64,000 nt of DNA from Salinispirillum sp. LH 10-3-1 (GCF_030643825.1 NZ_CP101717.1:372001-436000), one strand, 5' to 3'; counted from the stretch's first letter, positions 36,205 through 45,709 are shown. Notes: generated by a model from the sequence alone, not told the origin. Made by a program: numbers and translations.

Positions 36205-37077
36205 TTAAAAGGTTTTACCGTCTTTGGTGAGTATTGCGTCATAGAGATCCGGACGGCGGTCACGGAAGACACCCCAGCTGTGGCGTTTAGTTGCCAGTGC
36301 TTCGAGATCAAAAGTATGCACCAACACGCCTTCTTCAGTGCGGTTCAGTTCTTTCACTTTAGTGCCCGACTCATCAGCGATGAAAGACGAGCCGTAGAAG
36401 GTTTGTGATTGCTCACCTTCGTATTCGGTGCCAATGCGGTTACTGACGATCACCGGCATCAAGTTGGCCGCCGCGTGGCCACACTGGGTGTTTTGCCAAT
36501 GCGCAGCGGAATCCAATGAGCTGTCGTGCGGTTCGCTGCCAATGGCGGTTGGGTAGAACAGCAGTTCAGCGCCCATGAGTGCCATGCAACGTGCGGTTTC
36601 AGGGAACCACTGATCCCAGCAAATGCCAACGCCGATTTTGGCGTACGCGGTATCCCATACTTGGAAACCAGTGTCGCCAGGAGTGAAATAGAATTTTTCG
36701 GAATAGCCGGGGCCATCTGGAATGTGCGTCTTCCGGTAAATACCCATGACGGAGCCATCGGCGTCGATCATAACAACGGTGTTGTAATAGGCGTTATTGG
36801 CGCGCTCGTAAATGCTGATGGGCAACACGACCTTCAGTTCAGCCGCGACTTTGGCAAAATGCAGTACGGCGGGGTTTTCTTCCACGGGTGTGGCGAATGC
36901 GAGGTACTCGTATTTCTGCTTTTGGCAGAAATAGCAGCGTTCAAACAGCTCTTGCAGCAAAATGATTTGCGCCCCTTGGGCGTGTGCTTCGCGGACTTTC
37001 ACTTCAGCGTTACGGATGTTTTCGTCGACATCCCAGCCGCAAGCCATTTGGGTGGCGGCTACGGTTACGTTTCTCAT
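36205..37077 (-). CDS. aguB: N-carbamoylputrescine amidase
   Basis: Hydrolyses N-carbamoylputrescine to putrescine, CO2 and ammonia. The 290-aa nitrilase-superfamily protein has the Glu-Lys-Cys triad: Glu in LLQELFERCYF (residue ~43), Lys in YRKTHIPDGPGYSEK (residue ~118), and Cys in GVGICWDQWFPE (residue ~155). YSEKFYFTPGDTGF is typical of the plant/bacterial AguB group. It is first in the aguB-aguA pair. The upstream spacer contains two large palindromic repeats. Confidence 0.97.
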   Translation of the reverse strand: MRNVTVAATQMACGWDVDENIRNAEVKVREAHAQGAQIILLQELFERCYFCQKQKYEYLAFATPVEENPAVLHFAKVAAELKVVLPISIYERANNAYYNTVVMIDADGSVMGIYRKTHIPDGPGYSEKFYFTPGDTGFQVWDTAYAKIGVGICWDQWFPETARCMALMGAELLFYPTAIGSEPHDSSLDSAAHWQNTQCGHAAANLMPVIVSNRIGTEYEGEQSQTFYGSSFIADESGTKVKELNRTEEGVLVHTFDLEALATKRHSWGVFRDRRPDLYDAILTKDGKTF

Positions 37078-37150
37078 AATAACCTCTTTAATTGTTGGCG
37101 CGCATGATGCCAGAAGCGTGCGCCATTGCTAGCTAAATTCGGCCCTAGTT

Positions 37151-37245
37151 GGTGGAGGGTGTTTGTCGGGGACGCCGTGAAAGCGTCCCTGCTGGCTCAT
37201 TGCCGCCATCCATGGCGGCAAATGCCCCGCCAAACACCCTCCACC
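37151..37245. repeat. Cloverleaf palindromic repeat, copy 1
   Basis: Outer arms GGTGGAGGGTGTTTG (37151-37165) and CAAACACCCTCCACC (37231-37245) are a perfect 15-bp inverted repeat. Inside are two hairpins: GGGACGC with GCGTCCC (37169-37189), and TTGCCGCCAT with ATGGCGGCAA (37200-37221). It shares its core with copy 2 in reverse orientation. Confidence 0.85.
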
Positions 37246-37338
37246 GCCAAGGGCGATAATTCATCATCACGTCTATCTGGGGCGCTTCGCGCCCTGCTAC
37301 CTATATCATTATCGTTGAGCTGTCGGCGGGCTGTGCGG
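37246..37338. other. Spacer between the two cloverleaf repeats
   Basis: No gene is seen. A short hairpin, GGGGCGC-TTC-GCGCCC, occupies about 37279-37294; otherwise unremarkable. Confidence 0.5.
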
Positions 37339-37437
37339 GGTAGTAGGTGCCTGTTTAGGGGCGTCTGCCGCCAAGGAAGGCGGCAGCGAGCCCCCATGGA
37401 TGGGTTCACGGCGTCCCCAAAACAGGCACCTACTACC
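37339..37437. repeat. Cloverleaf palindromic repeat, copy 2
   Basis: Outer arms GGTAGTAGGTGCCTGTTT (37339-37356) and AAACAGGCACCTACTACC (37420-37437) are a perfect 18-bp inverted repeat. An internal CTGCCGCC/GGCGGCAG hairpin spans 37365-37388. Read on the minus strand its core GGGGACGCCGTGAA, GGCTC, TGCCGCC and GGCGGCA follow the same order as copy 1, so the two are inverted members of one family with different outer arms. Confidence 0.85.
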
Positions 37438-37461
37438 TCGTGCGGTACGCCCGCAACACAA

Positions 37462-38823
37462 TCAAAGATAGGGTAGCAGTAATTCCAATTCCATGGGGGT
37501 AATTTGCCGCTCAAAGAGCCGCACTTCGGACCATTTGCAGATGCTATACATCTCAATGAAATCCTTACCAAACCAATGCAGCACCCGCTGATCGTTCTTC
37601 ATCGCGCGCAACGCATCGCGTGCATTGTCAGCGAGTTCTGGGTGGTTCTGATCGTATGCGTTGCCTTCTGTCGGAGGTGGCGGATCGATCTTGTGCATTA
37701 AACCTTCTGCCGCACCAGCCAATACCACGGCTACCGCAAGATACGGGTTTGCATCAGCACCACTCATGCGGTGCTCAATACGGTGCGCCTCCGTGTTGCC
37801 CGACGGAATACGCAACGCCAAAGTACGGTTGTCGTAGCCCCACGTCTTACTCGTTGGCGCTAGGAAATCAGGGCTCAAACGGCGGTAGCTGTTGATGCTT
37901 GGGCACAACAAGGCTTGCGTCGCGTCGGCCATAGAAATAATACCGCCCATTGCCCAACGCATGTATTTGTTGTTCAACACATCTTCCGTACCGAAAATGT
38001 TGTTGCCGTCTTTATCCATCAGGCTCAAATGGATGTGCATCCCGCTGCCCGCGTGCTCGATGTAAGGCTTGGCCATAAAGGTCGCCTCCATCTCCCACTT
38101 CTTCGCCACCTGTGTGATCACTCGCTTCAAGAGTACTGCGTGATCAGCGGCTTCCAACGGGTCGTTGCAGTAGTTGAGGTTAACTTCAAACTGGCCCGGC
38201 GCGTATTCGGTGATGACCGTATCAGCGGGAATGTTCTGCGCGTGGGCAGTGTCGATGACATCACGAATGAAGAAATCGTAGTCGTCCAGATCATCCATTG
38301 AATAGACCTGCTTGGAGCTCATGCGACGACCGCTGGTGGGTGACACAGGTGGCTGCAAATGGCCGTCTGCATCACGCTCTTTGTCCATTAGGTAGAATTC
38401 CATTTCTACTGCAATGCCGGGGGTATAACCCAGCTTATTGAAGGTTTCCATTACCCGACGCAGTACCTGGCGCGGGTCGATCTTGAACGGCGTCTCGCCA
38501 TCGGTTTCGTACATGCTGAACAGCGCTTGAGCGCGATCTGGGCCAATCCAAGGAACGGGCGCCAGTGTGCCGGGCACGGGAAGGCACAGGTAGTCTGGGT
38601 CGCCTGCGTCGGCGCCTAGGCCGGTTTCTTCTACCGTGGTGCCGGTGGCGTCGAGTGCCATAACGGAACCGGGCAGGTTAAACCCTTCTTCGAACACCTT
38701 TTCCAAGAGATCGATTTCAATGCGCTTGCCTCGAATCACTCCGTTCAAGTCCCCGATCAACAACTCGATGGTTTGCACATCCGGGTTTTGCTCTAAAAAT
38801 GCTGCTACTTCTGCGTTTGCCAT
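37462..38823 (-). CDS. spuI: Glutamylpolyamine synthetase, SpuI-like
   Basis: A glutamine-synthetase-family enzyme of about 453 aa that ligates glutamate to putrescine or another polyamine rather than to ammonia. The ATP and metal motifs are kept: AVEMEFYLMD, YAPGQFEVNLNY, MAKPYIEHAGSGMHIHLSL and IPSGNTEAHRIEHR. The regulatory adenylylation loop of true GlnA is absent. ATG 38823, with GGAAG upstream, is chosen; a TTG five codons earlier is possible. It is co-oriented with the aldehyde dehydrogenase that ends 30 bp upstream, on the strand opposite the main spu operon. The exact amine substrate is not readable. Confidence 0.9.
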   Translation of the reverse strand: MANAEVAAFLEQNPDVQTIELLIGDLNGVIRGKRIEIDLLEKVFEEGFNLPGSVMALDATGTTVEETGLGADAGDPDYLCLPVPGTLAPVPWIGPDRAQALFSMYETDGETPFKIDPRQVLRRVMETFNKLGYTPGIAVEMEFYLMDKERDADGHLQPPVSPTSGRRMSSKQVYSMDDLDDYDFFIRDVIDTAHAQNIPADTVITEYAPGQFEVNLNYCNDPLEAADHAVLLKRVITQVAKKWEMEATFMAKPYIEHAGSGMHIHLSLMDKDGNNIFGTEDVLNNKYMRWAMGGIISMADATQALLCPSINSYRRLSPDFLAPTSKTWGYDNRTLALRIPSGNTEAHRIEHRMSGADANPYLAVAVVLAGAAEGLMHKIDPPPPTEGNAYDQNHPELADNARDALRAMKNDQRVLHWFGKDFIEMYSICKWSEVRLFERQITPMELELLLPYL

Positions 38824-38853
38824 GATCTTATCTTCCAATTCTAAGAGCGGCCT

Positions 38854-40302
38854 CTAAAGACCACCCATACACATATATTTGATGTCGAGGTATTCGTCGA
38901 TGCCGTAGTGTGAGCCTTCACGCCCCAATCCAGACTCTTTCATACCACCAAAGGGTGCTACTTCTGTGGAAATAATGCCTTCGTTGATGCCGACCATCCC
39001 GTATTCCAGTGCCTCGGCAACGCGCCATACGCGGCCGATGTCACGGCTGTAAAAATACGCCGCCAGACCAAAGGGCGTGTCGTTCGCCATCTGAATCGCT
39101 TCTTCTTCTGTCTCAAAGCGGAAGAGCGGGGATACCGGACCAAAAATCTCTTCTTGAGCGACCGCCATGTCGGGTGTGACGTTGGTCAATACCGTAGGCT
39201 GATAGAAATTGCCGCCTAATTCGTGGCGCGCACCACCCATGACCACGGTTGCACCCTTGCTGCGTGCGTCTTCTACGAGGCGCTCAACTTTCTGCACACC
39301 GGCTTCGTTGATCAGCGGACCTTGGGTAGTGCCTTCATCGGCACCGTTACCGACTTTTAAGCCAGCGACGGCTTTCGCCAATGCGTCGGCAAAGCGGTCA
39401 TAAACGCCAGACTGCACCAAAAAGCGGTTAGTGCAAACGCAGGTTTGACCGGTATTGCGGTATTTAGATGCCAAGGCTCCAGCCACTGCAGCGTCAATGT
39501 CGGCGTCATCAAAAACGATAAAGGGAGCGTTGCCACCCAGCTCCATGGAAACACGTTTCACCGTGCCAGCGGCTTGCTTCATCAGCAGTTTTCCGACAGG
39601 CGTGGAGCCGGTGAAGGATACTTTGCGCACCCGTGGGTGTTCGCTCAATACAGTACCGACGTCTTTGCCGTTGGCGGCGGTTACGACATTGAACACGCCG
39701 GCAGGAATGCCTGCCTGACGCGCCAGTTCGGCCAAAGCCAACGCGGTTAATGGGGTGGCTTCCGCTGGTTTGACGACCACGGTGCACCCAGCCGCGAGTG
39801 CAGGGGCGCATTTACGAGTAATCATGGCCAATGGGAAGTTCCATGGCGTGATTGCGGAGCACACGCCGACCGGTTGGCGAGATACCAGCAACCGACGTCC
39901 GTTGGCGTTGGTCGGAATGACATCGCCGTAAACACGGCGCGCTTCTTCGGCAAACCATTCAATAAAGGAACCACCGTAGGCCACCTCACCTTTGGACTCG
40001 GCCAGAGGTTTGCCGCATTCCTGCGTCATTAACAGGGCCAGGGCGTCTTGATGGCTGTTGATCAGGTCAAACCAGCGCTTCAACAAAGTTGCACGCTCCT
40101 TGGCGGTGGTCTGACGCCAAGTGAGAAAGGCGGTGTGTGCTGCTTCTACTGCACGTTCGGCGTCGCCAGCGCTGCAGTCAGCGACCTGCGCGATGGTTTC
40201 TCCGGTCGCTGGGTTACGGACTGCAAAGGTTTTTCCTGTATCGGCTTGCTGCCATTCACCGTTGATAAAGGCGTGGTCAAAAAGAAGCGTTGCAGTTGTC
40301 AC
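38854..40302 (-). CDS. NAD(P)-dependent aldehyde dehydrogenase, GabD/PuuC-like
   Basis: Oxidises an aldehyde of the polyamine/GABA route, most likely succinate semialdehyde to succinate. The 482-aa protein has the ALDH set: a nucleotide-binding [21 protein letters not shown], the general-base Glu in [16 protein letters not shown], the nucleophilic Cys in [10 protein letters not shown] and the EEIFGPV block. Residues such as RRVYGDVIP fit the succinate-semialdehyde group, though 4-aminobutyraldehyde remains possible. GTG 40302 follows GGGGG and aligns with the family start; an upstream ATG at 40368 adds an unlikely leader. It is the first gene before spuI. Confidence 0.9.
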   Translation of the reverse strand: MTTATLLFDHAFINGEWQQADTGKTFAVRNPATGETIAQVADCSAGDAERAVEAAHTAFLTWRQTTAKERATLLKRWFDLINSHQDALALLMTQECGKPLAESKGEVAYGGSFIEWFAEEARRVYGDVIPTNANGRRLLVSRQPVGVCSAITPWNFPLAMITRKCAPALAAGCTVVVKPAEATPLTALALAELARQAGIPAGVFNVVTAANGKDVGTVLSEHPRVRKVSFTGSTPVGKLLMKQAAGTVKRVSMELGGNAPFIVFDDADIDAAVAGALASKYRNTGQTCVCTNRFLVQSGVYDRFADALAKAVAGLKVGNGADEGTTQGPLINEAGVQKVERLVEDARSKGATVVMGGARHELGGNFYQPTVLTNVTPDMAVAQEEIFGPVSPLFRFETEEEAIQMANDTPFGLAAYFYSRDIGRVWRVAEALEYGMVGINEGIISTEVAPFGGMKESGLGREGSHYGIDEYLDIKYMCMGGL

Positions 40303-40649
40303 GTTGAACCCCCGAGGTGAAAAGACGTGCTGTGTGGGCAGTAGGCTTTGCAGCCATACGGTGATCACAGAGCAGCTCGATACACCTTGTCAGTATGTTT
40401 ATTGTTGGTTTCACTCTTTAAGCGTGCTGCCAAATGAACAGAATAATGGACAGCACAGCACACAAAAGCGGCATTTCAGGCCGTCAGGTGTTTAATATAA
40501 TTAACATTAAGCCGATTTTGAACACTTTTGTTAAAAATATTTTATACCCGCGGCATTTGTCGGTGCTATTTAAGGTGGCGCGAAATTGCCTCGCAATTGT
40601 TGTGCCTTTGCTTAGAATTGGTGCCTTAATCCCAACGCAGGTACCCAGC
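40303..40649. other. Divergent intergenic region, aldehyde dehydrogenase / nitronate monooxygenase
   Basis: 347 bp without a gene, clearly richer in A+T between 40480 and 40560. It should hold both divergent promoters. It contains AATATAATTAAC (40494-40505), the complement of a motif upstream of spuA. For the rightward gene TTGAAC (40518-40523) and TATACC (40543-40548) are possible -35/-10 elements with a poor 19-base spacer. Confidence 0.55.
40494..40505 (-). promoter_or_regulatory. Shared AT-rich motif, aldehyde dehydrogenase side
   Basis: Reads GTTAATTATATT on the minus strand, identical to 41958-41969 on the plus strand, so each copy faces its own polyamine gene. Candidate site for a common polyamine regulator. 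Confidence 0.45.
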
Positions 40650-41690
40650 ATGACTTTGCAGCAAACTCTGGGCAGTCGGTGGCCGTTGATTCAGGCACCG
40701 ATGGCTGGCGTGCAGGGGAGTGCGCTCGCCATTGCAGTGTCTAACGCAGGCGGGTTGGGGTCGCTTCCTTGCGCCATGCTCAGTGCGGATGCTTTGCGTG
40801 CTGAGTTGCAGCGCATTCAGGCGGAGACGCCAGAACCCTATAATGTGAACTTCTTTTGCCATCGCCAACCCAAAGCCGATGACGCAGCGGAGCAGCGTTG
40901 GCGGTTGGCATTGGCGCCTTACTATAAAGAGTATGGTATTGACCCGGATAGCATAGAGGCGGGTGCTGGGCGGCAGTCTTTCGATGAAGCCATGGCCGAT
41001 GTGCTCAGTGAATTCGAACCGCCCGTAGTGAGTTTTCATTTTGGCCTGCCGGAAGAGCCATTGTTGCGCCGCGTTAAAGCCTGGGGAGCGACCGTTCTGT
41101 CATCAGCAACCACCGTCGACGAGGCGCGTTGGCTGGAGGCCCATGGGGTGGATGTCATCATTGCGCAAGGCGTGGAGGCTGGCGGGCATCGCGGTATGTT
41201 TCTCAACGATGACCTTACGCAGCAAATGGGTACCTTTGCCTTGCTGCCGCAAGTTGTCGCTAGCGTGCAGGTGCCCGTTATTGCGGCAGGAGGTATCGCT
41301 GATGTTAGCGGCATAAAAGCGGCCTTGGCGTTAGGTGCGCAAGGTGTGCAAGTGGGCACTGCGTACATGCTGTGCCCGGAAGCCACGACCAGTGCTGTGC
41401 ATCGTTCGGCCTTGGTCGGTCCGTCGGCTGGTCATACGGCATTAACGAACATCTTCTCTGGTCGTCCAGCGCGTGGCATTGTGAATCGCTTGATGCAAGA
41501 GATGGGCTGTATCAGTGCTGTCCCGCCAGACTTTCCGCTCGCTGCTTCAGCGTTAGCGCCTCTGCGGGCGGCGTGCGAGCGTCGCGGCAAAGGCGATTTC
41601 TCGCCGTTATGGGCCGGACAAAATGCCAGTGGCTGCAGGGCATTGCCAGCTGCCGAGTTGACCCGAGAGTTAGTTGCTGCCTTTTCGTAA
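40650..41690 (+). CDS. Nitronate monooxygenase / 2-nitropropane dioxygenase family
   Basis: An FMN-dependent TIM-barrel protein of about 346 aa that oxidises alkyl nitronates. Recognisable segments are IQAPMAGVQGSALAIAVSNAGGLGSL, the flavin-binding VIIAQGVEAGGHRG and PVIAAGGIADVSGIKAALALGAQGVQVGTAYM, which bind the FMN phosphate. It starts at ATG 40650; the longer open frame from 40434 crosses the promoter region and is not coding. It stands between the two halves of the polyamine cluster without an obvious pathway link, though detoxification of nitro compounds is the usual proposal. Confidence 0.9.
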   Translation: MTLQQTLGSRWPLIQAPMAGVQGSALAIAVSNAGGLGSLPCAMLSADALRAELQRIQAETPEPYNVNFFCHRQPKADDAAEQRWRLALAPYYKEYGIDPDSIEAGAGRQSFDEAMADVLSEFEPPVVSFHFGLPEEPLLRRVKAWGATVLSSATTVDEARWLEAHGVDVIIAQGVEAGGHRGMFLNDDLTQQMGTFALLPQVVASVQVPVIAAGGIADVSGIKAALALGAQGVQVGTAYMLCPEATTSAVHRSALVGPSAGHTALTNIFSGRPARGIVNRLMQEMGCISAVPPDFPLAASALAPLRAACERRGKGDFSPLWAGQNASGCRALPAAELTRELVAAFS

Positions 41691-42044
41691 GTCATTGGCT
41701 GGAAGTCCATAAATGTCGGTGCTGCTGCGTGACCTTTCGACGTTTGCCTTCTATGCTAATCAGCAGAGCTTTTTTTTGGTGCAGCCTTTGCAGGACTAGA
41801 GTGCAATTGTGTCGCAGTGGTGGTTTTGCAGTCCGCATGCCCGCTGCACAGTCGGAAAGATGTGTGTGAAGGTTCACTTTGGTGCGGAAGGGCACGGAAT
41901 CGGGGCGCATTATGGCCGTTCGATATACTTTACAAAATCGACCTTTCAGCCTCTTGTGTTAATTATATTTTATGTTAATGTTGTAAAAAACAAACACTCA
42001 GCGTGCTGTTAAGCAGCAAAATAAGTGCTGAAAAATGTAGGTGC
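41691..42044. other. Intergenic region upstream of spuA
   Basis: 354 bp with no gene. The last ~100 bp are A+T-rich and should hold the spu promoter. It contains GTTAATTATATT at 41958-41969. A run of eight T at about 41770 has no convincing stem before it. Nothing else is recognised. Confidence 0.5.
41958..41969 (+). promoter_or_regulatory. Shared AT-rich motif, spu operon side
   Basis: GTTAATTATATT, 76 bp before the spuA start, identical to the motif on the opposite strand before the aldehyde dehydrogenase/spuI pair. Confidence 0.45.
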
Positions 42045-42800
42045 ATGATGCAGGAAAAAGCTCAAAAACCTTTGGTAGGTGTAGTTGCTGATGTGAAATT
42101 CATCGCCCCGCATCCGTTTCATACGGTCGGTGACAAATACCTTCGCGCGTTGGTTCAGGCAGCCGATGTGGTCCCTGTTCTGATTCCTGCGCTGACCGAT
42201 ATTGTTGCCGTGAAAAGCTGGCTTAGCCGCCTCGATGGTGTGTTTTTGCCCGGTGGCTACTCTATGGTTCACCCTGGTCACTACGAAGGTGAGTTGATCG
42301 ATGGCACGCTGTACGACGAAGCGCGTGATGAATTGTCGTTGACCATAATCCGAGCGGCGCTGGATTTGGGTAAGCCCTTGTTTGGGGTGTGCCGTGGCCT
42401 ACAAGAAATGAACGTCGCCTTGGGCGGTTCATTGCATCAAAATTTGCATCTCACCGGTCAATATATTGAACATCGCGAAGATAAGTCGCTGACCGTTGAA
42501 GAGCAGTATGCCGATGCGCACGTGGTGCGCTGTCACGCCGATGGTCAGTTGGCGCGCATTACCGGTTTGGAAGAATATCGGGTCAACTCCCTGCACACGC
42601 AAGGGATTGATCGTCTAGCACCTGGGGTAACCGCGGAAGCCGTCGCCGAAGACGGACTGGTGGAAGCCTTCAGTGTTGACGGTGCCACCGCATTTGCTAT
42701 GGCAGTGCAGTGGCACCCGGAATGGCGTGTAATGGATAATCAACCTAACAAAAAACTGTTTGAGGCATTCGGGGCCGCCTGTCGTCGTGCTATGAAATAA
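42045..42800 (+). CDS. spuA: Gamma-glutamyl-GABA hydrolase, SpuA/PuuD-like
   Basis: A class I glutamine-amidotransferase-like hydrolase (~251 aa) releasing GABA from gamma-glutamyl-GABA at the end of the glutamylated putrescine route. The catalytic Cys is in FGVCRGLQEMNVALGG and the His/Glu pair in MAVQWHPEW; HHPxH-type N-terminal residues are seen in FIAPHPFHTVGDKY. The start is taken at the first of two adjacent ATG codons (42045). It is first in an operon whose order matches spuABCDEFGH of Pseudomonas aeruginosa. Confidence 0.93.
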   Translation: MMQEKAQKPLVGVVADVKFIAPHPFHTVGDKYLRALVQAADVVPVLIPALTDIVAVKSWLSRLDGVFLPGGYSMVHPGHYEGELIDGTLYDEARDELSLTIIRAALDLGKPLFGVCRGLQEMNVALGGSLHQNLHLTGQYIEHREDKSLTVEEQYADAHVVRCHADGQLARITGLEEYRVNSLHTQGIDRLAPGVTAEAVAEDGLVEAFSVDGATAFAMAVQWHPEWRVMDNQPNKKLFEAFGAACRRAMK

Positions 42801-42826
42801 CGACGGCGCCACCCCATTGAAACACT

Positions 42827-44179
42827 ATGGAAAAGCTCACTAAGTGGCTGAAAGAACACAACATCACTGAAATCGAGTGCATTACTCCGGATCAAACCGG
42901 TATCGCGCGCGGTAAGATCATGCCAACCGATAAGTTCATCGCAGAAAAGGGCATTCGCCTGCCTGAGTCTGTGTTGCTACAAACGGCAACGGGTGACTAC
43001 CCTGACGACGACATTTACTACAGTCTGTTAGATCCCGCCGACATTGATATGCATTTGCGGCCCGATGACGGCGCATTATTTCTTGTGCCCTGGGCCCTGG
43101 AGCCTACAGCTCAGGTGATTCACGATTGCTACGACAATATGGGCAACGCCATTAATTTGTCGCCGCGTAATCTGTTGAAGCGCGTGCTGGAACTGTACGC
43201 CGACAAAGGCTGGAAGCCCATCGTAGCGCCAGAGATGGAGTTCTATCTGACCGCGCGTTGTACTGACCCCGATTTACCGTTGTCGCCCCCGATCGGTCGT
43301 TCCGGACGCACCGAGAGTGGTCGTCAATCATTCAGTATTGATGCTGCGAACGAATACGATCCGATCATTGAAGACATCTATGACTGGTGCGAAGCGCAGA
43401 AACTGGACATCGATACGCTGATCCATGAAGAAGGTACCGCGCAGTTGGAATTCAATTTCCGTCATGGTGATGCCTTGAAGTTGGCTGACCAGGTGTTTGT
43501 CTTCAAGCGCACCGTGCGTGAGGCCGCGCTAAAGCACAATATCAGCGCGACCTTTATGGCGAAGCCCATCACCAACGAGCCAGGCAGTGCGATGCACATT
43601 CATCAGTCTATTGTGGATGCGAAGACGGGTAAAAACCTGTTCTCCAACCCCGATGGTACAGCATCGAAACTGTTCTATAACTTCATCGCGGGCTTGCAGA
43701 CCTATATCCCGCAAGCCATGCCGATGTTTGCACCGAACGTTAACAGCTACCGTCGTTATCTGCCGGGTGCTGCGGGTAACAGCCCGGTGAACATTGAGTG
43801 GGGCGAAGAGAATCGTACCGTCGGCCTGCGCGTACCTGCGTCGAGCCCAGAAGGTCGCCGGGTAGAAAACCGTCTGCCAGGCTCGGACACCAATCCGTAC
43901 ATCGCCTTAGCCGGTAACCTCGTATGCGGTTACCTAGGTATGATCGAAGATCTGAAGCCGCGTAAACCGGTATCTGGTCGCTTGGGTGACCAAGCTGATG
44001 ACCATGTGCCGTTCAATCTTGAGGTCGCTTTGGACATGATGTCGGAGTGTACTGAACTGCGCGAAATATTGGGCAGCGACTTCGTCGATGGTTTCGTGGC
44101 AACTCGTTGGGCGGAATATGAAGGCTTTAAGAAAGTCATCAGTTCGTGGGAGCGTGAATACCTGCTGTCATCCGTTTAA
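42827..44179 (+). CDS. spuB: Glutamylpolyamine synthetase, SpuB/PuuA-like
   Basis: A 450-aa glutamine-synthetase-fold ligase that joins glutamate to putrescine using ATP. It shows VAPEMEFYLTA, the metal-binding EEGTAQLEFNF, KPITNEPGSAMHIHQS and VPASSPEGRRVENRLPG in family order. It lies 26 bp after spuA and belongs to the same operon. Together with spuI there are two such enzymes in the window, possibly for different polyamines. The following oxidase (PuuB) expected in a full glutamylation route is not in the window. Confidence 0.93.
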   Translation: MEKLTKWLKEHNITEIECITPDQTGIARGKIMPTDKFIAEKGIRLPESVLLQTATGDYPDDDIYYSLLDPADIDMHLRPDDGALFLVPWALEPTAQVIHDCYDNMGNAINLSPRNLLKRVLELYADKGWKPIVAPEMEFYLTARCTDPDLPLSPPIGRSGRTESGRQSFSIDAANEYDPIIEDIYDWCEAQKLDIDTLIHEEGTAQLEFNFRHGDALKLADQVFVFKRTVREAALKHNISATFMAKPITNEPGSAMHIHQSIVDAKTGKNLFSNPDGTASKLFYNFIAGLQTYIPQAMPMFAPNVNSYRRYLPGAAGNSPVNIEWGEENRTVGLRVPASSPEGRRVENRLPGSDTNPYIALAGNLVCGYLGMIEDLKPRKPVSGRLGDQADDHVPFNLEVALDMMSECTELREILGSDFVDGFVATRWAEYEGFKKVISSWEREYLLSSV

Positions 44180-44208
44180 TCGAACGCACCTAAAATAAGA
44201 ATAAGAGG

Positions 44209-44227
44209 TGAGGCCGTCACGGCCTCA
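44209..44227 (+). other. Hairpin ahead of the spuC ribosome-binding site
   Basis: TGAGGCCGT and ACGGCCTCA around a single C form a tight hairpin in the 61-bp spuB-spuC gap, four bases before GGAGG. It could modulate spuC translation or protect the upstream mRNA. Confidence 0.5.
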
Positions 44228-44240
44228 TCCGGAGGTAGTA

Positions 44241-45605
44241 ATGGCTGCACTTCAACAAACACAAGCTTGGCAAGCCGCCAATGCTCAGCATCACTTTCAT
44301 CCGTTCTCGGATAACGGTGCTATTCGAGCCGAGGGCGCACGGGTGATTACTCGTGCCGAAGGCTGTCACCTGTGGGACAGTAACGGTAAGCAATATCTGG
44401 ATGCTTTCGCAGGTCTATGGTGTGTCAATTTGGGCTATGGTCGCCAAGAGTTGATTGATGCAGCAACCCGGCAGATGCAAGAGCTGCCGTACTACAACCT
44501 GTTCTTTAAAACGACAACAACGCCGGTTATTGAACTGGCCCGTGAAATCGCTGAAATCGCCCCCGCACACATGAATCAGGTATTTTTTACCGGTTCCGGC
44601 AGCGAAGCCAACGATACCGTATTCCGTATGGTAAGACGGTATTGGGATGTGAAAGGCGAGCCCGAGCGCAAAGTCATTATTGGCCGGCGCAATGGCTATC
44701 ATGGTTCTACCGTGGCTGGGGCCAGCTTGGGTGGTATGTCTGGCATGCATAAACAAGGCGACTTGCCGATCCCCGGTGTCGAGCATGTCGATCAGCCTTA
44801 TTGGTTTGGTGAGGGCGGTGATCAATCGCCTGAAGCCTTTGGTGTGCAAGCGGCGCGTAGCCTCGAAACCAAGATTAAAGAACTCGGCGCGCATCGCGTA
44901 GCGGCTTTTATTGCCGAGCCGATTCAAGGCGCTGGCGGCATTATAATTCCGCCGGCGTCGTATTGGCCGGAAATTAAACGCATTGTGAAACAATACGGCA
45001 TTTTGCTGGTGGTCGACGAAGTCATCTGTGGCTTTGGGCGCACTGGCGAATGGTTTGGCTCCGATTACTATGATTTGCAGCCGGATCTGATGCCCATTGC
45101 CAAAGGCCTATCGAGTGGCTACCTGCCCATCGGTGGGGTGGTGATGGCGGATCATTTTGCCAATACCCTTGCCTCTGAAGGAGGCGATTTCAACCATGGC
45201 TTTACCTATTCCGGCCACCCGGTGTGTGCTGCCGTCGCGCTCGAGAATATCCGTATTCTGCGCCGCGAGGGTATCGTTACCCGCGTGAAGGAAGACATAG
45301 GGCCGAAATTCCAGCAGGCATTGCAGACCTTGGCGGACCATCCTTTGGTCGGTGAGGTGCGCGGCGTCGGGATGCTGGGTGCAATAGAGTTAGTAAGCAA
45401 TAAGGACACGCGTGAGCGTTTTCCTGACGAAGGCAGTACGGGCACTCAGTGTCGCGATCTTGCGTTGCAAGAAGGCTTGGTACTGCGCGCCACCGGCGAC
45501 ACCATGTTGATGTCACCCCCGCTGATTCTTAGTGAACAGCATTTGGACGAATTAATTACAAAAACAATGAGTGCACTGGACAAAACCTTGCATACAATTA
45601 AGTAA
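44241..45605 (+). CDS. spuC: Putrescine/polyamine aminotransferase SpuC-like
   Basis: A PLP-dependent class III aminotransferase of 454 aa that moves the amino group of putrescine to pyruvate, giving 4-aminobutyraldehyde. GSEANDTVFRMVRRYW, the PLP-contacting VDEVICGFGRTGEWFG, and the Schiff-base lysine in MPIAKGLSSGYLPIGG are visible. ATG 44241 with GGAGG five bases upstream defines the start. With spuB it gives two parallel entries into putrescine degradation, by glutamylation and by transamination. Confidence 0.94.
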   Translation: MAALQQTQAWQAANAQHHFHPFSDNGAIRAEGARVITRAEGCHLWDSNGKQYLDAFAGLWCVNLGYGRQELIDAATRQMQELPYYNLFFKTTTTPVIELAREIAEIAPAHMNQVFFTGSGSEANDTVFRMVRRYWDVKGEPERKVIIGRRNGYHGSTVAGASLGGMSGMHKQGDLPIPGVEHVDQPYWFGEGGDQSPEAFGVQAARSLETKIKELGAHRVAAFIAEPIQGAGGIIIPPASYWPEIKRIVKQYGILLVVDEVICGFGRTGEWFGSDYYDLQPDLMPIAKGLSSGYLPIGGVVMADHFANTLASEGGDFNHGFTYSGHPVCAAVALENIRILRREGIVTRVKEDIGPKFQQALQTLADHPLVGEVRGVGMLGAIELVSNKDTRERFPDEGSTGTQCRDLALQEGLVLRATGDTMLMSPPLILSEQHLDELITKTMSALDKTLHTIK

Positions 45606-45709
45606 CCGCGTCACAAGGGAGCGCAACAGCGTCTTGAAACTCGGTGCTATGCAAGCGTGATAGAAAGTAAACAAAATGAACACTCACGACCTGTAGGGGA
45701 AGAGAAAAA

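Noticed and set aside
37126-37476. Open frames across the repeats upstream of aguB
   Set aside because: They are formed by the palindromes themselves; no RBS and no homology.
40434-40649. Longer start for the nitronate monooxygenase
   Set aside because: It would place 72 non-homologous residues across the AT-rich divergent promoter region; ATG 40650 matches the family start.
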